Below, piece after piece: positions 1-8,353 of a DNA stretch of 64,000 nucleotides. Numbering within the stretch: position 1 is the first letter of the stretch; every line of letters begins with the position of its first letter. The position numbers and the translations under genes are program-made. The stretch is from assembly GCF_001427305.1 (NCBI RefSeq), contig NZ_LMFZ01000023.1, positions 264,349 to 328,348 on the forward strand. Reading direction: 5' to 3'. Source of the stretch: Duganella sp. Root1480D1 (GTDB lineage Bacteria; Pseudomonadota; Gammaproteobacteria; Burkholderiales; Burkholderiaceae_D). A model generated the notes under the pieces. The model had not been told where the DNA came from and did not search any database. It saw only the letters and a program-made list of their open reading frames with translations.

Positions 1-3000
1 TAGATGGCGCCGCTCTTTTCGATCATGTTACCGGCGTCATCGTATTTAAATACCTGAGTCGCCGTGCCAACCGTGCTGGTTTCCAGTCGGTTCAATTTGT
101 CATAGGTGAAGGTTTCATGGAAACCGTTAGTGTCCCAATACAGATTGCGAGTTTTTACGCTGGCGATCTCGTCGTATTCGTAGCCCTCGGTCAAACGCGG
201 TGCCGAGCCCAATTGCAAGCTGGCTCCCTTGAATCGGCCAGAATATTCATCGAAGTCTTGTGACTGGACCAAGCCATTTCCCAACAAGACTTTGGTTCGA
301 CGCAGACTCGCATCTTGCGCTTTCACTTCCCACAGTGACCGTGTTCCGCGCAGCACTTTCCATAAATAGCCAGCGTTGGTGTATTCCAGACTGAACTGTT
401 TTGGCGTACTAGTGCCTCGCCAATGGCTAATAGTTTTGAGACGACCGACCGTATCGTAAACCTGCTCACTTCGATATTCCGTATTGCCGATCTTCTGCAT
501 GTTGTGCTTCGGACGGCCAAGTGGATCATAGCTATGGCTACGATAGTAGTCTTTCGCGGTCTCCGTGCCAGTGAAGGTTTCGGCCAACTGGCCTTTGCCG
601 AAGGCCGCCGTATCGTACACCCAATGGCTCTCCAGTCCTGGCTCAGTCGCCGAAATGGCGGGCTCGTAACGCGCCGTCATGCGGTCGAGTGCATCGTAAT
701 CCATTCGGGTCTTTTTACCGGTTCCTTGACGCACCGTGAACTGCTCGCGAGTCCGGCCGACTGGATCGACGGTATACTGGATTAAGCCCAAATCGGGGTC
801 ATTCAGTTTTTCTTTGCGTCCCCACAAGTCAAACGAAACAATAATCGCGTTGCCGTTAGGGTCGATCGTCTTGGCCAAATTCCCGAATGGATCGTATTCG
901 AATTTCGTGTTTTTTCCATTAGGATCGAGTACCGTTTCAATCTGCCCCAACACGTCGCGGGTTTCCGTGCGTGATAACCCTCGCGCATTAGTGCGCGTAA
1001 CCGCAAGGCCCTTGAACTCAGTTTCTGTAGCGCGCTCATAGCGACCTTCGTCCTGCGTCACGTATTTCTTAACCCGACCCAGGATGTCATATTCGGTGCG
1101 GCTCGCCCAATTTCGAGGCTTTGCCGCGTCACGTGGATGATATGCATGCCACACGCGACCCAAATTGTCATAGTCTTGCTCGCCAAGAATGACGCTACCG
1201 TCGATGCTCCAGGTCTGCGTGCGCAAGATGTGACCGATGCTGTCGCTGAACTCGATCTTTGGAACAGCGATTCGAACGCCGCCGTTGTACTGTTCCGAGA
1301 TGCGAACAAGCGAAGCCCCCGCCGGACAGCTAGTCTGGCAAACCTTTTGATAGACGCGAGTTTCGTTGCCGTCGGGGCGCAGTTCTTTTTGCACACGGCC
1401 GAAACCATCGATTGTCCACGTGGTAGTAAAGCCGTTCAGGTCGGTCCGGGTGAGTACAGCGCCGCTGCCGTTATCATTGGTACGGTTCTCGACGTGGTCG
1501 TTACCGGTCGCCACTTTCTTGGTGACTTTTAGCGCATACCGTCCGTTCGGTTCGAATTCGGTAACCGTTTCTCGGCTTACCGCAAGTTTCGTCACCGGGT
1601 CAATCCAGCTCTGCCGCACAAGACCAGCGAGGCCAAACGGATTGTTGCTCCGGTCGTAGGTAGTGGTTACTTGGTACTTCTCCACTCCAGGTTCTACGAT
1701 GTCGGTCGCCGGCAAGCCTGTCGTGTCGTTATAGGTGTGTTTGACGGTTCGGGTTAAGGAACCCTTGGCGGAGGTACGCGTAGTAGTAGCAGCATCCAGC
1801 AGGCCAAACAACCAACGACTAGCATCGGCCGGCTTAAAGATGTTGTCGACAGTGGTAATGAAGGTTTTGCCAGCACCAGTCGACGTGACGACCTGTCGCT
1901 TCAAATTCGCCCAATTGTCTGGTGTGAACTCATTATGAGTTGCCACGGTGCCAAGCGGGTCACCAAACAAATCTAGGCGCGTCGTTGAACTATCGCTGAC
2001 ATAAACAAACTTGGTAGTTGCACCATTTGCTTGCACCAAGTCCACCGAGCGAACATCATTGACAGTGCTCATCAACGCAACGCTGCCATTGGCTACGACC
2101 ACCTTCGCAACTTGGCCGGTGAAAGGCCATTGTTGACGGTAAGTAGTAGTCGATACGATCCCGGTCTGTTCATCGGTTTCTTCGACGCTGGCAAAGCCCA
2201 GGGCACCACGTCCCGCCACATCGGTGGCTGCATCGCGATAAGCGTAACGCACTGTGCGATCTGCACTGACGCCGTTGCCGAGCTTGATGCGACGCACCAG
2301 TTTCTCCGGCGAACGCATTGGCTGAATCGGATAAGCCAGGCTAGAGTCGGTCAGGTTGGGGACCAGCCCGTTTGGCAGGGCATCAGCGTACTCAACTGCG
2401 CTACTTGCTTTATTGCCGTTCGTGACTTTCACTAAACGGTCAAGCGCTTCGCCATCTGCAGCAACGTCCACTGGTTCAAATACTTCCCAGCGTCCGTCCT
2501 CAACCCACTGGTTGTTTACGACGTAGCCGCTGTGGTACTTCACAACTTGCGGGCGGCCGGTGCCCAGCAAATCCATGAAGTAGAAGGTATTTCCGCCGAC
2601 GCCTTGATAAGGCCCATATGACATATTCAGACCTGCCCATGGGTTGCACACCATGTTAGTGTCGCCGTCACTTGTGCCGTTGGTAGTGTCATCCCCCATC
2701 ACACGGCAGACTTCGAGTTCACCTGTCGGGGACGGTTGCAGACCAGCCGGATAACTCATCTTCTCAACCAAAAGAGCCGGTGCGCCATCGCCAACGAAAT
2801 TGCCAACAGTCCGGATCACACGGTAGTCTGCACCGCTATATTTACGACGCACGCCACAGTCAAGGGCCCGACCAGTCGACAGGCAAAGAGTCATTTCAGC
2901 CTTGTCATAGGTACGAACACCATTCGGATACGCGAACTGCAGATACCCGAATGCCAAACTGTTGTAGCCCGAACCATTGAAATCTGCCGTCAACAGTCCG

Positions 3001-5600
3001 CCTTCCGCCGGCTTATCGAAACGATAGGCGAGCTGCATAGGAACCGTCGAGGCTTTGTAGAAGTCGTATGGATAGACGTAGTTGCTGACTGGGTTATCGT
3101 CAAAACCGGCACCGTAAATTGATATGATTGGTTTTGTATTCACCCAAACCGGCTTTGGCAACTCGATCGTTTCAGAGCCATCTTGCAAAGTTTTCGTAGC
3201 GTACATCCACGACCAACGGACGTCATAAGGCTTACCCACGCCCGCGAAGTCAACCATTTGGGTGACATACGAATACATGTGATAACTATCATCGTCAGGC
3301 CAGCCACCGAGAACGCTCGGTACTTGCGTGACGGCCTCGCAGCCATGCTGTACGCAGCGTGTAACGGTGTAACCCATGCGCGCAAAGTGGGCAGCACGGC
3401 CTTCGCCATAGATATCTGCAACGTATGGCGTTGTGGTAGCTCCTTCAGAACCCGTTGCGGGCAGGTCTGGAGTACACGTAAATGTGATTCGTGAACCTGG
3501 GGTTCCCAGGTTGCCTGGCTTGCCAAGCGGAGACAGACAAATCTGTGCGCGGTTAGTGTAAACCAGCAAATCGAGCGCACCGTCCCCATCGAAGTCGCCA
3601 GTATCCATTACGACAAATTGTTCGCCGGTGTTCAGGCCATAACTGTATTCTGCAAAACCGCTGCCAGTGTTACGGAAATAGCGGTACTGCGAATATTTGG
3701 TATATGGCGGAAGCGGATTGTTGGCCACATCTCCATCACCACTCTTCGAGACAACACGCTTTTCAAGTACATCGTCGTACCCATCATGATCGAAGTCGCT
3801 AAAGGCAAAATACTCCGAATGGATCTTGGCATACAAGATACCAGTCCAATCGTCGGGACGGTACGTGGTCATGATCGGCGCGCCGGCCCAGAAGCCGCGG
3901 CTGACAAAACCTGGCGTCTTGCCTGGTGCAGGTTTGCCCCAGTTAAAAGTAGTCGGCTGGAGACAGACTTCGGCACCACCGATTGGTGACAAAGCACAAG
4001 CTTTTACCGATGACAGCAGGCTGCGTCCGCTCGTTGGGCTGTTCTCATATGCAAGCTTGTACTCGTGCACCCTGCGCGAGTCGGCCGTAACCATCGCCCC
4101 ATCCAGATTGCTCCCCACATAAGTGCGGATGGTACGAATGCGCTGACGCAGATCATTGCGAGTTTCGTCGATATAGCGCTTCCATGCATCGGTGCGGCCT
4201 TCAGGCACAAACTCCACTGCCGCATGCGACGCCTTGCCCGAACCACCGTAGCGGACATATCTCGGTATATGCTCGCCAGTGGTCATGTCTTGCGCATATT
4301 CGTAACTAATGTAGTTACCGATCCGATCGACAACACGCGCGATTGCCCAGGATTGCGCACCCTGTTTCGCAGCAAGATTAGGCTGAGGTGCTTCAGCGCC
4401 GCTTGCAACTGGTCCGACCACGGCCTGCACGGTCGCGGTGCCGCCGCCATAAGTGGTCACGCGACCGTCTTTAGATTCAACTTTGAAGGTCATTCCTTCA
4501 GGCTTGTTGAACAAAGTGATGCGATTGAAGCTCTCGATCTCAGTACGATACTCGGCACCGTCAGCCCAATAGCTTGCGTCCGACAAACCTGCATTTACGA
4601 GTACCAGTCGTTGTCCGTCCAGGCAGAGGCGATCGCCGTTGTTGAAGGAAATCCGGCTGTTGATACCGTCCTGTGCGACCGTCTTGCCGCAGCGGTGGAT
4701 GTGGGACATTCCGCCAAGCGACCAGCCGAGGCCGAGCAGACTGTTGCCGCCGTCGCTGGAATAATTCAGAGAAAGCTGCGGCGCCATACCAGCCGTACCT
4801 GGCGGCACCGCGAGCGCCATCGAATAGCTTGCTGTGCCATTTGGACTGACCGACAATGCTCCCGGCAGGCTACCGGCATCCGGGTCGTTCAGGTTTGGAA
4901 TCGACAGATTCGCCAACGAGAACTGCTCGATTGAACCTGCACCGCCGGTGCCGCCGGTGCCGCCTGTTCCGCCAGTGCCCCCGGCGCCTCCTGTTCCTCC
5001 CGTTCCGCCTCCAGGTGGCGTCGTTTGGGTAGACGAATCATCGTCAAACAGCAGGTTGAAAATCGCATCCATTGCAGCTGCCACGATGGCGGGACTTGGT
5101 CCAGTCGCTACTGGAGCAGTCACCGTCACCGTAAAGATAGGCGAGTTGCCTTGCGCTCCTTTTTCAGTCGTTGCGTTGACGTACAGCCGGTACGTGCCCG
5201 GCGGTAGCGCGGCCGACAGATCGAAACTGCGCTGCGTATTGATCGGAACTTCGTTTGTCGTAAAGCTGACCGGGAATTCCTGCATGGCCAATGCAGTCGA
5301 TTTACCTTCTTGATACAGGTAGACGGTATTGACTGCATCAGCGGTCTGCGATGCCTTTACAGAGCCTTTAATCCCGGCGTTGAACGTCGTAGCAGGTGCT
5401 ACAACTGTGCCGTTCTTCCCTTCCAGGGACGAGTATGTGACCTGCGCGTGCGCCGAATTCGTCAGCATCAAGGCCACGCAGAGCAGCAGGAAGGCAAACC
5501 AGTTAAGCCACCCTCTGCTACTCTGGTGAATTACTGTTGCCGCGTGCTGCTGTTGGGTGACGGTATTGGACATGACAAAATTGGACGTCGCAGAAGACAC
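1..5600 (-). CDS. SpvB / FG-GAP / RHS-repeat secreted giant protein (3' end outside window)
   Basis: One frame stays open from 5600 to the left edge, giving at least 1866 residues with the C-terminus missing. I place the start at GTG 5600, six bases after GGAG. An in-frame ATG at 5573 has no good ribosome site. A signal peptide is visible (hydrophobic stretch about residues 34-46, cleavage after A-H-A near 52). Then come an Ig-like region, a low-complexity Gly-Gly-Thr/Ala linker (about 193-220), an SpvB-type domain (motifs VPPGTAGMAPQLSLNYSS and LLGLGWSLGG), FG-GAP/VCBS-like calcium loops (FDFDGDG-type: DFDHDGYDD, DFDGDGALD) and, in the last third, YD/RHS repeats (YDNLGRV, YDILGRV, YDPFGNL). 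This is the layout of Tc-toxin B / SpvB-RHS shells, in which the C-terminus carries the variable effector. No ADP-ribosyltransferase is visible here. GC is lower than in the core genes. Confidence 0.88.
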   Translation of the reverse strand, partial: MSSATSNFVMSNTVTQQQHAATVIHQSSRGWLNWFAFLLLCVALMLTNSAHAQVTYSSLEGKNGTVVAPATTFNAGIKGSVKASQTADAVNTVYLYQEGKSTALAMQEFPVSFTTNEVPINTQRSFDLSAALPPGTYRLYVNATTEKGAQGNSPIFTVTVTAPVATGPSPAIVAAAMDAIFNLLFDDDSSTQTTPPGGGTGGTGGAGGTGGTGGTGGTGGAGSIEQFSLANLSIPNLNDPDAGSLPGALSVSPNGTASYSMALAVPPGTAGMAPQLSLNYSSDGGNSLLGLGWSLGGMSHIHRCGKTVAQDGINSRISFNNGDRLCLDGQRLVLVNAGLSDASYWADGAEYRTEIESFNRITLFNKPEGMTFKVESKDGRVTTYGGGTATVQAVVGPVASGAEAPQPNLAAKQGAQSWAIARVVDRIGNYISYEYAQDMTTGEHIPRYVRYGGSGKASHAAVEFVPEGRTDAWKRYIDETRNDLRQRIRTIRTYVGSNLDGAMVTADSRRVHEYKLAYENSPTSGRSLLSSVKACALSPIGGAEVCLQPTTFNWGKPAPGKTPGFVSRGFWAGAPIMTTYRPDDWTGILYAKIHSEYFAFSDFDHDGYDDVLEKRVVSKSGDGDVANNPLPPYTKYSQYRYFRNTGSGFAEYSYGLNTGEQFVVMDTGDFDGDGALDLLVYTNRAQICLSPLGKPGNLGTPGSRITFTCTPDLPATGSEGATTTPYVADIYGEGRAAHFARMGYTVTRCVQHGCEAVTQVPSVLGGWPDDDSYHMYSYVTQMVDFAGVGKPYDVRWSWMYATKTLQDGSETIELPKPVWVNTKPIISIYGAGFDDNPVSNYVYPYDFYKASTVPMQLAYRFDKPAEGGLLTADFNGSGYNSLAFGYLQFAYPNGVRTYDKAEMTLCLSTGRALDCGVRRKYSGADYRVIRTVGNFVGDGAPALLVEKMSYPAGLQPSPTGELEVCRVMGDDTTNGTSDGDTNMVCNPWAGLNMSYGPYQGVGGNTFYFMDLLGTGRPQVVKYHSGYVVNNQWVEDGRWEVFEPVDVAADGEALDRLVKVTNGNKASSAVEYADALPNGLVPNLTDSSLAYPIQPMRSPEKLVRRIKLGNGVSADRTVRYAYRDAATDVAGRGALGFASVEETDEQTGIVSTTTYRQQWPFTGQVAKVVVANGSVALMSTVNDVRSVDLVQANGATTKFVYVSDSSTTRLDLFGDPLGTVATHNEFTPDNWANLKRQVVTSTGAGKTFITTVDNIFKPADASRWLFGLLDAATTTRTSAKGSLTRTVKHTYNDTTGLPATDIVEPGVEKYQVTTTYDRSNNPFGLAGLVRQSWIDPVTKLAVSRETVTEFEPNGRYALKVTKKVATGNDHVENRTNDNGSGAVLTRTDLNGFTTTWTIDGFGRVQKELRPDGNETRVYQKVCQTSCPAGASLVRISEQYNGGVRIAVPKIEFSDSIGHILRTQTWSIDGSVILGEQDYDNLGRVWHAYHPRDAAKPRNWASRTEYDILGRVKKYVTQDEGRYERATETEFKGLAVTRTNARGLSRTETRDVLGQIETVLDPNGKNTKFEYDPFGNLAKTIDPNGNAIIVSFDLWGRKEKLNDPDLGLIQYTVDPVGRTREQFTVRQGTGKKTRMDYDALDRMTARYEPAISATEPGLESHWVYDTAAFGKGQLAETFTGTETAKDYYRSHSYDPLGRPKHNMQKIGNTEYRSEQVYDTVGRLKTISHWRGTSTPKQFSLEYTNAGYLWKVLRGTRSLWEVKAQDASLRRTKVLLGNGLVQSQDFDEYSGRFKGASLQLGSAPRLTEGYEYDEIASVKTRNLYWDTNGFHETFTYDKLNRLETSTVGTATQVFKYDDAGNMIEKSGAI
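4938..5020 (-). repeat. GGT-rich 9-nt tandem repeat encoding a Gly-Gly-Thr linker
   Basis: Imperfect tandem copies of a 9-base unit (gccgccggt and variants) lie inside the SpvB/RHS gene. They encode a Gly-Gly-Thr/Ala linker of about 28 residues between the N-terminal Ig-like part and the SpvB domain. The opposite strand reads as a Pro-Pro-Val repeat, which is only a shadow. The length is probably prone to slippage. Confidence 0.75.
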
Positions 5601-5635
5601 TGTTTTCTCCGCATCGCTATGCGATGGCTGAACTA

Positions 5636-5729
5636 GCTGGGCGAGTTAAATTAAATAGAAGATCGAGCGGCGCAAACCATCCGCCTCGAAATGACACTTG
5701 GAGCATTGGAACTAAGCTGGACGAGTTGA
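5636..5729. repeat. 80-bp-spaced imperfect direct repeat upstream of the SpvB/RHS gene
   Basis: The 14-mers gctgggcgagttaa (5636-5649) and gctggacgagttga (5716-5729) differ at two bases, are exactly 80 bp apart, and lie just upstream of the GTG start at 5600. A third near-copy, gctggacgagttaa, is at 39329-39342. They could be operator sites, but nothing beyond the sequence similarity shows it. Otherwise 5601-5794 is AT-rich and non-coding. Confidence 0.4.
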
Positions 5730-5794
5730 ATAACGGTGCCACTATTTCCACTCTAAGTCGTTATTTCAACTAAATCTTCACCTAGGGAAGAATG

Positions 5795-6133
5795 TTATTG
5801 CTTCAAAATGTAGAGAGATTGGATTGGTGTCGCAAATCCCACGCATCCCGAATTCGCAACCTCCACTTTGATAGGCTTATCCGCGACTAAAGCAGACAAA
5901 GCTGTGGCCAGGATTTCTTTGGAACCGCTCCAGCTAAGGTCAATCTTATAGGTATCCGTATTGCACAGTGATACTTGATCTATCCGAACGTAGACTGCAC
6001 CAGGCGCACCTTGCACATTATATGGACGGACTTCCAGAATTTTTACCGGCCCAGTTGTTGGCTCTGCAAAAGCGATATTACAGAAAAAACTGGCCGCCAC
6101 AGCGGCAAGCAGAATCGAAATGCGGTGGATCAT
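5795..6133 (-). CDS. small secreted two-cysteine protein, paralogue A
   Basis: 112 residues. A clear Sec signal peptide (1-23, cleaved after A-F-A) is followed by a mature domain of about 89 residues with only two cysteines, C57 and C97. It aligns with the proteins at 6197, 6583 and 16199. Shared features are a first strand ending in K-I-L-x-V, a V-Y-V strand, the first Cys, an Ala/Leu-rich helix (ATALSALVADK), a K-P-I-K-V strand and the second Cys. The function is not recognised from a named family. The overall pattern recalls the OB-fold B subunits of AB5 toxins such as SubB, but that is a weak inference from memory. It lies between paralogue B and the SpvB/RHS gene on the same strand, 195 bp before the latter. 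Confidence 0.75.
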   Translation of the reverse strand: MIHRISILLAAVAASFFCNIAFAEPTTGPVKILEVRPYNVQGAPGAVYVRIDQVSLCNTDTYKIDLSWSGSKEILATALSALVADKPIKVEVANSGCVGFATPIQSLYILKQ

Positions 6134-6196
6134 GAACTATTCCCAACTTCTCTAAACAAACTCTATTCTTTCAACGAAAAAACCAAAAATGCTCCA

Positions 6197-6523
6197 TTAT
6201 TCTGAGATTTCCACCAATTCAACGTTACATGTGGTCCCATTTCCTCCAGGCTGACTGTAGTCGACGCGACTAATGTGCTTACCAGTAAGCTTAGCGGCAA
6301 GAAGTTGGACATAAAGGCCTTTTTTATCCGGAGAAATATACTGAACTCCATTCAGGCAGTTCTGACCTACCGACTCGACAAAATAAACGTAAAAGCTAGT
6401 ACCTTGGGCTCCGATTTTAGCGATTGTCTTCGTGCCTTCGCTGAAATAGGTCGCCTGAGCATTGACCTGCGACACAAGACCAAAAAGCATCGCGGCAGTT
6501 GTCAAGAAAGTCGTTTTCATCAT
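6197..6523 (-). CDS. small secreted two-cysteine protein, paralogue B
   Basis: 108 residues from the ATG at 6523; a second in-frame ATG follows directly. The signal peptide spans 1-22 (cleavage after V-N-A). The mature part has two cysteines, C56 and C99, 43 residues apart, matching the 40-42 spacing of its paralogues. The helix motif LLAAKLTGKHIS corresponds to LLAFSMGKSVS in the 6583 protein. The product should be exported to the periplasm, or further if a dedicated system takes it. It sits 63 bp upstream of paralogue A and 59 bp downstream of paralogue C, so a common transcript is likely. The function is unknown. Confidence 0.75.
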   Translation of the reverse strand: MMKTTFLTTAAMLFGLVSQVNAQATYFSEGTKTIAKIGAQGTSFYVYFVESVGQNCLNGVQYISPDKKGLYVQLLAAKLTGKHISRVDYSQPGGNGTTCNVELVEISE

Positions 6524-6582
6524 CAATTCTTTACCAAAAATTTCCTCAAAAGGTGTATAGAGTCAAAAGGCCAGAATGGACT

Positions 6583-6915
6583 TTACTTTTCAATGATCAG
6601 ACCAATAATTCGAGGTCTCTGCTCGGTGCACTGGAAGTTACTGATGTACAAGGAGACGCTTTTCCCCATCGAGAAAGCCAACAGTGCAGCAGCATAAAAC
6701 GTCTTATAACCTGGATCTGCGCTCGACGCGTAATAACCGTCCGCACTTGGGCAATTGGCCGGATTAATATGCGCTTGACCGGTATCAACTGTAAATAAAT
6801 CCGCGCTCCAGCCAGTGCGAATTCTTACGACCGGAACAGGCCCAGTGTGTGTTTGCGCCTGCGCGTTTCCAATTACCAGGATCAAGAGGATCAGTGTACT
6901 TTTCAAAAAGCGCAT
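6583..6915 (-). CDS. small secreted two-cysteine protein, paralogue C
   Basis: 110 residues if translation starts at ATG 6915. An upstream in-frame start would add a charged tail before the signal peptide, which is unlikely. The signal peptide spans 1-20 (cleavage after A-Q-A). Two cysteines, C55 and C96, flank the hallmark helix-strand KTFYAAALLAFSMGKSVSLY. It is the clearest match to the fourth paralogue at 16199 (KRTYAALVAASIAGKSVSVY). It lies 146 bp downstream of the last gene of the filament/secretion operon on the same strand, so it could be read through from it or have its own promoter in the AT-rich gap 6916-7061. The function is unknown. Confidence 0.77.
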   Translation of the reverse strand: MRFLKSTLILLILVIGNAQAQTHTGPVPVVRIRTGWSADLFTVDTGQAHINPANCPSADGYYASSADPGYKTFYAAALLAFSMGKSVSLYISNFQCTEQRPRIIGLIIEK

Positions 6916-7061
6916 TTTTCCAGCGAATTGAGTTAAGATTATTTTTACAATAATTTTTTGCGACGAGTATCTTCCCATACACTTGACTCGACAGCAACAA
7001 ACATTTCCATAATGGAGATTATTTTTTGGAAACTGTATCGCTTGAACAACAAAAGTGATTG

Positions 7062-7589
7062 TTAGTGCAAGCCAAACTGTCCAGGCGCGAGGTTGAGGTG
7101 TAGCTCGAATTCTCGCGTAATCAGGTGACCACGCTCTAGCTTGGAGGTATGTATAAGGATTGCTCGTGAAAAGGCCGGATCCTCCTGAAGACGCTCCAGG
7201 TAGCGCATTACGCTTTCTCCGGCCTGCCCCTCACCTCTCAACACCAACGTTCCTTTACGTCGGTCGGGCCGGAATTCGAGTAGTTCAATCTCAGGGTCAG
7301 AGGCGCGCTCCGCAGCACGGAATACCCTCTCCCAAGGGAAGGCTCGCTCCTGTTGTAACAGGGTCCATTGACGCCGGAACTCTACGTCTTGCCGGCTCGG
7401 CTCCTGGCGCGCAGCGGCCTGCCGCGCACGGAAATGTTCGTTGCTGCGTATGACCGCCTCTGCATCCCGGTTCGCCAGATATCCCGCATGGCCAATCGTC
7501 AACGCACCAATTGCCATACATATGGCCATCAAATAGCCCAGGGCACGCGCCCGAGCACGCGGACGCAGCATCACGGCATAATCAATCAT
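7062..7589 (-). CDS. PilN / GspL-C-like assembly protein of type IV filament system
   Basis: 175 residues from ATG 7589, which overlaps the stop of the preceding gene as ATGA and has GGAG six bases upstream. A short basic cytoplasmic N-terminus and one membrane segment (about 17-37) precede a coiled linker and a periplasmic ferredoxin-like fold (ELLEFRPDRRKGTLVLRGEG, then MRYLERLQEDPAF), as in PilN and the C-terminal half of GspL. In type IV pili and MSHA, such a protein joins PilM on the cytoplasmic side to PilO/PilP in the periplasm. It is the last gene of the operon. The assignment rests on topology and position, since sequence conservation in this family is low. Confidence 0.72.
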   Translation of the reverse strand: MIDYAVMLRPRARARALGYLMAICMAIGALTIGHAGYLANRDAEAVIRSNEHFRARQAAARQEPSRQDVEFRRQWTLLQQERAFPWERVFRAAERASDPEIELLEFRPDRRKGTLVLRGEGQAGESVMRYLERLQEDPAFSRAILIHTSKLERGHLITREFELHLNLAPGQFGLH

Positions 7590-8353
7590 AGGAATCTCCG
7601 CCATTGCGGCGATTTAATTTGTCGCACCGAAACCGGCGTCGCAAATGCCCCTGCGATCCCCGCGAGCTCCTTATCCTCCGCATCCGCGCACAACGTGATT
7701 CCTTTGAATTCGGTGGAGTCGGAAGCCAATCTCGTCAACAGGCGACGCAACGCCTGCCGATATCCCCCTACGGCAGGCTCTGCATCGAAACGCTGGAGGC
7801 CAACGCAATCCATAAGCAAAGCGCTTACTGCATTCTCTTCCAGCACCAAAGTCAGCTCGCCCCCTGCCCCGCGCGCGCGACGTGCCGCCAAATAAGCCAC
7901 GCCACCGATTGGAAGCGCAGTCGTCAAATCGAGGGAATAGCGAGCCGCCACAGCATGCAGTTCATCGAGCAACTGCCGCGGAACCGCGTAGGCCAAGCCT
8001 CGGGCCCCAAAATGCCGGAATTCTGCATGTACGACGTGCATGTCGTCGGTGCTTAGCCCAGCCTGTTCCAAATGGGCCAGCGCGTAAGCCTGCTTTTCTT
8101 CCGCGCCATGGATGCCAGGACTCCAGGGCAGGCTCACGCATCGCACGGCTAAACTTGGCAACATTACCGAAAGTTTGGCGGCACGCCGACGTGGCGGTGC
8201 AGCCTGCAGTAATGCTTCAAGCATTTCAGATGGCTTGGAGCTTGTCTGCGGCGGAAGCTGAACAGGCGCAAGCTCGCTAGTTGCGCCACGCCCAAGCCAT
8301 GCATGTTCCCCAAAGAGACCCGCATATAAGCGCTCAGGCAATAAACGTAACAC
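7586..8353 (-). CDS. PilM / GspL-N-like cytoplasmic actin-fold protein
   Basis: 255 residues starting at GTG 8353, chosen because a strong GGAGGAGG lies about six bases upstream. The start overlaps the end of gspE by 20 bp. There is no membrane segment. The N-terminus (VLRLLPERLYAGLFG) and the middle (LSVMLPSLAVRCVSLPW) follow the strand pattern of the PilM/GspL actin-like domain. PilM links the motor ATPase side of the machine to PilN. It is shorter than typical PilM (about 350), and a clear ATP-binding signature is not evident, so it may be a reduced version. The next gene overlaps it by ATGA, which suggests translational coupling and a PilM-PilN pair. Confidence 0.65.
   Translation of the reverse strand: MLRLLPERLYAGLFGEHAWLGRGATSELAPVQLPPQTSSKPSEMLEALLQAAPPRRRAAKLSVMLPSLAVRCVSLPWSPGIHGAEEKQAYALAHLEQAGLSTDDMHVVHAEFRHFGARGLAYAVPRQLLDELHAVAARYSLDLTTALPIGGVAYLAARRARGAGGELTLVLEENAVSALLMDCVGLQRFDAEPAVGGYRQALRRLLTRLASDSTEFKGITLCADAEDKELAGIAGAFATPVSVRQIKSPQWRRFL

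Noticed and set aside
4834..5313. Collagen- or PPV-repeat protein on the plus strand
   Set aside because: It is the complement of the Gly-Gly-Thr linker of the SpvB/RHS gene.
1..5600. ADP-ribosyltransferase toxin (true SpvB)
   Set aside because: Only the shell-type SpvB N-domain and RHS repeats are visible; no R-S-E catalytic motif was seen in the window.
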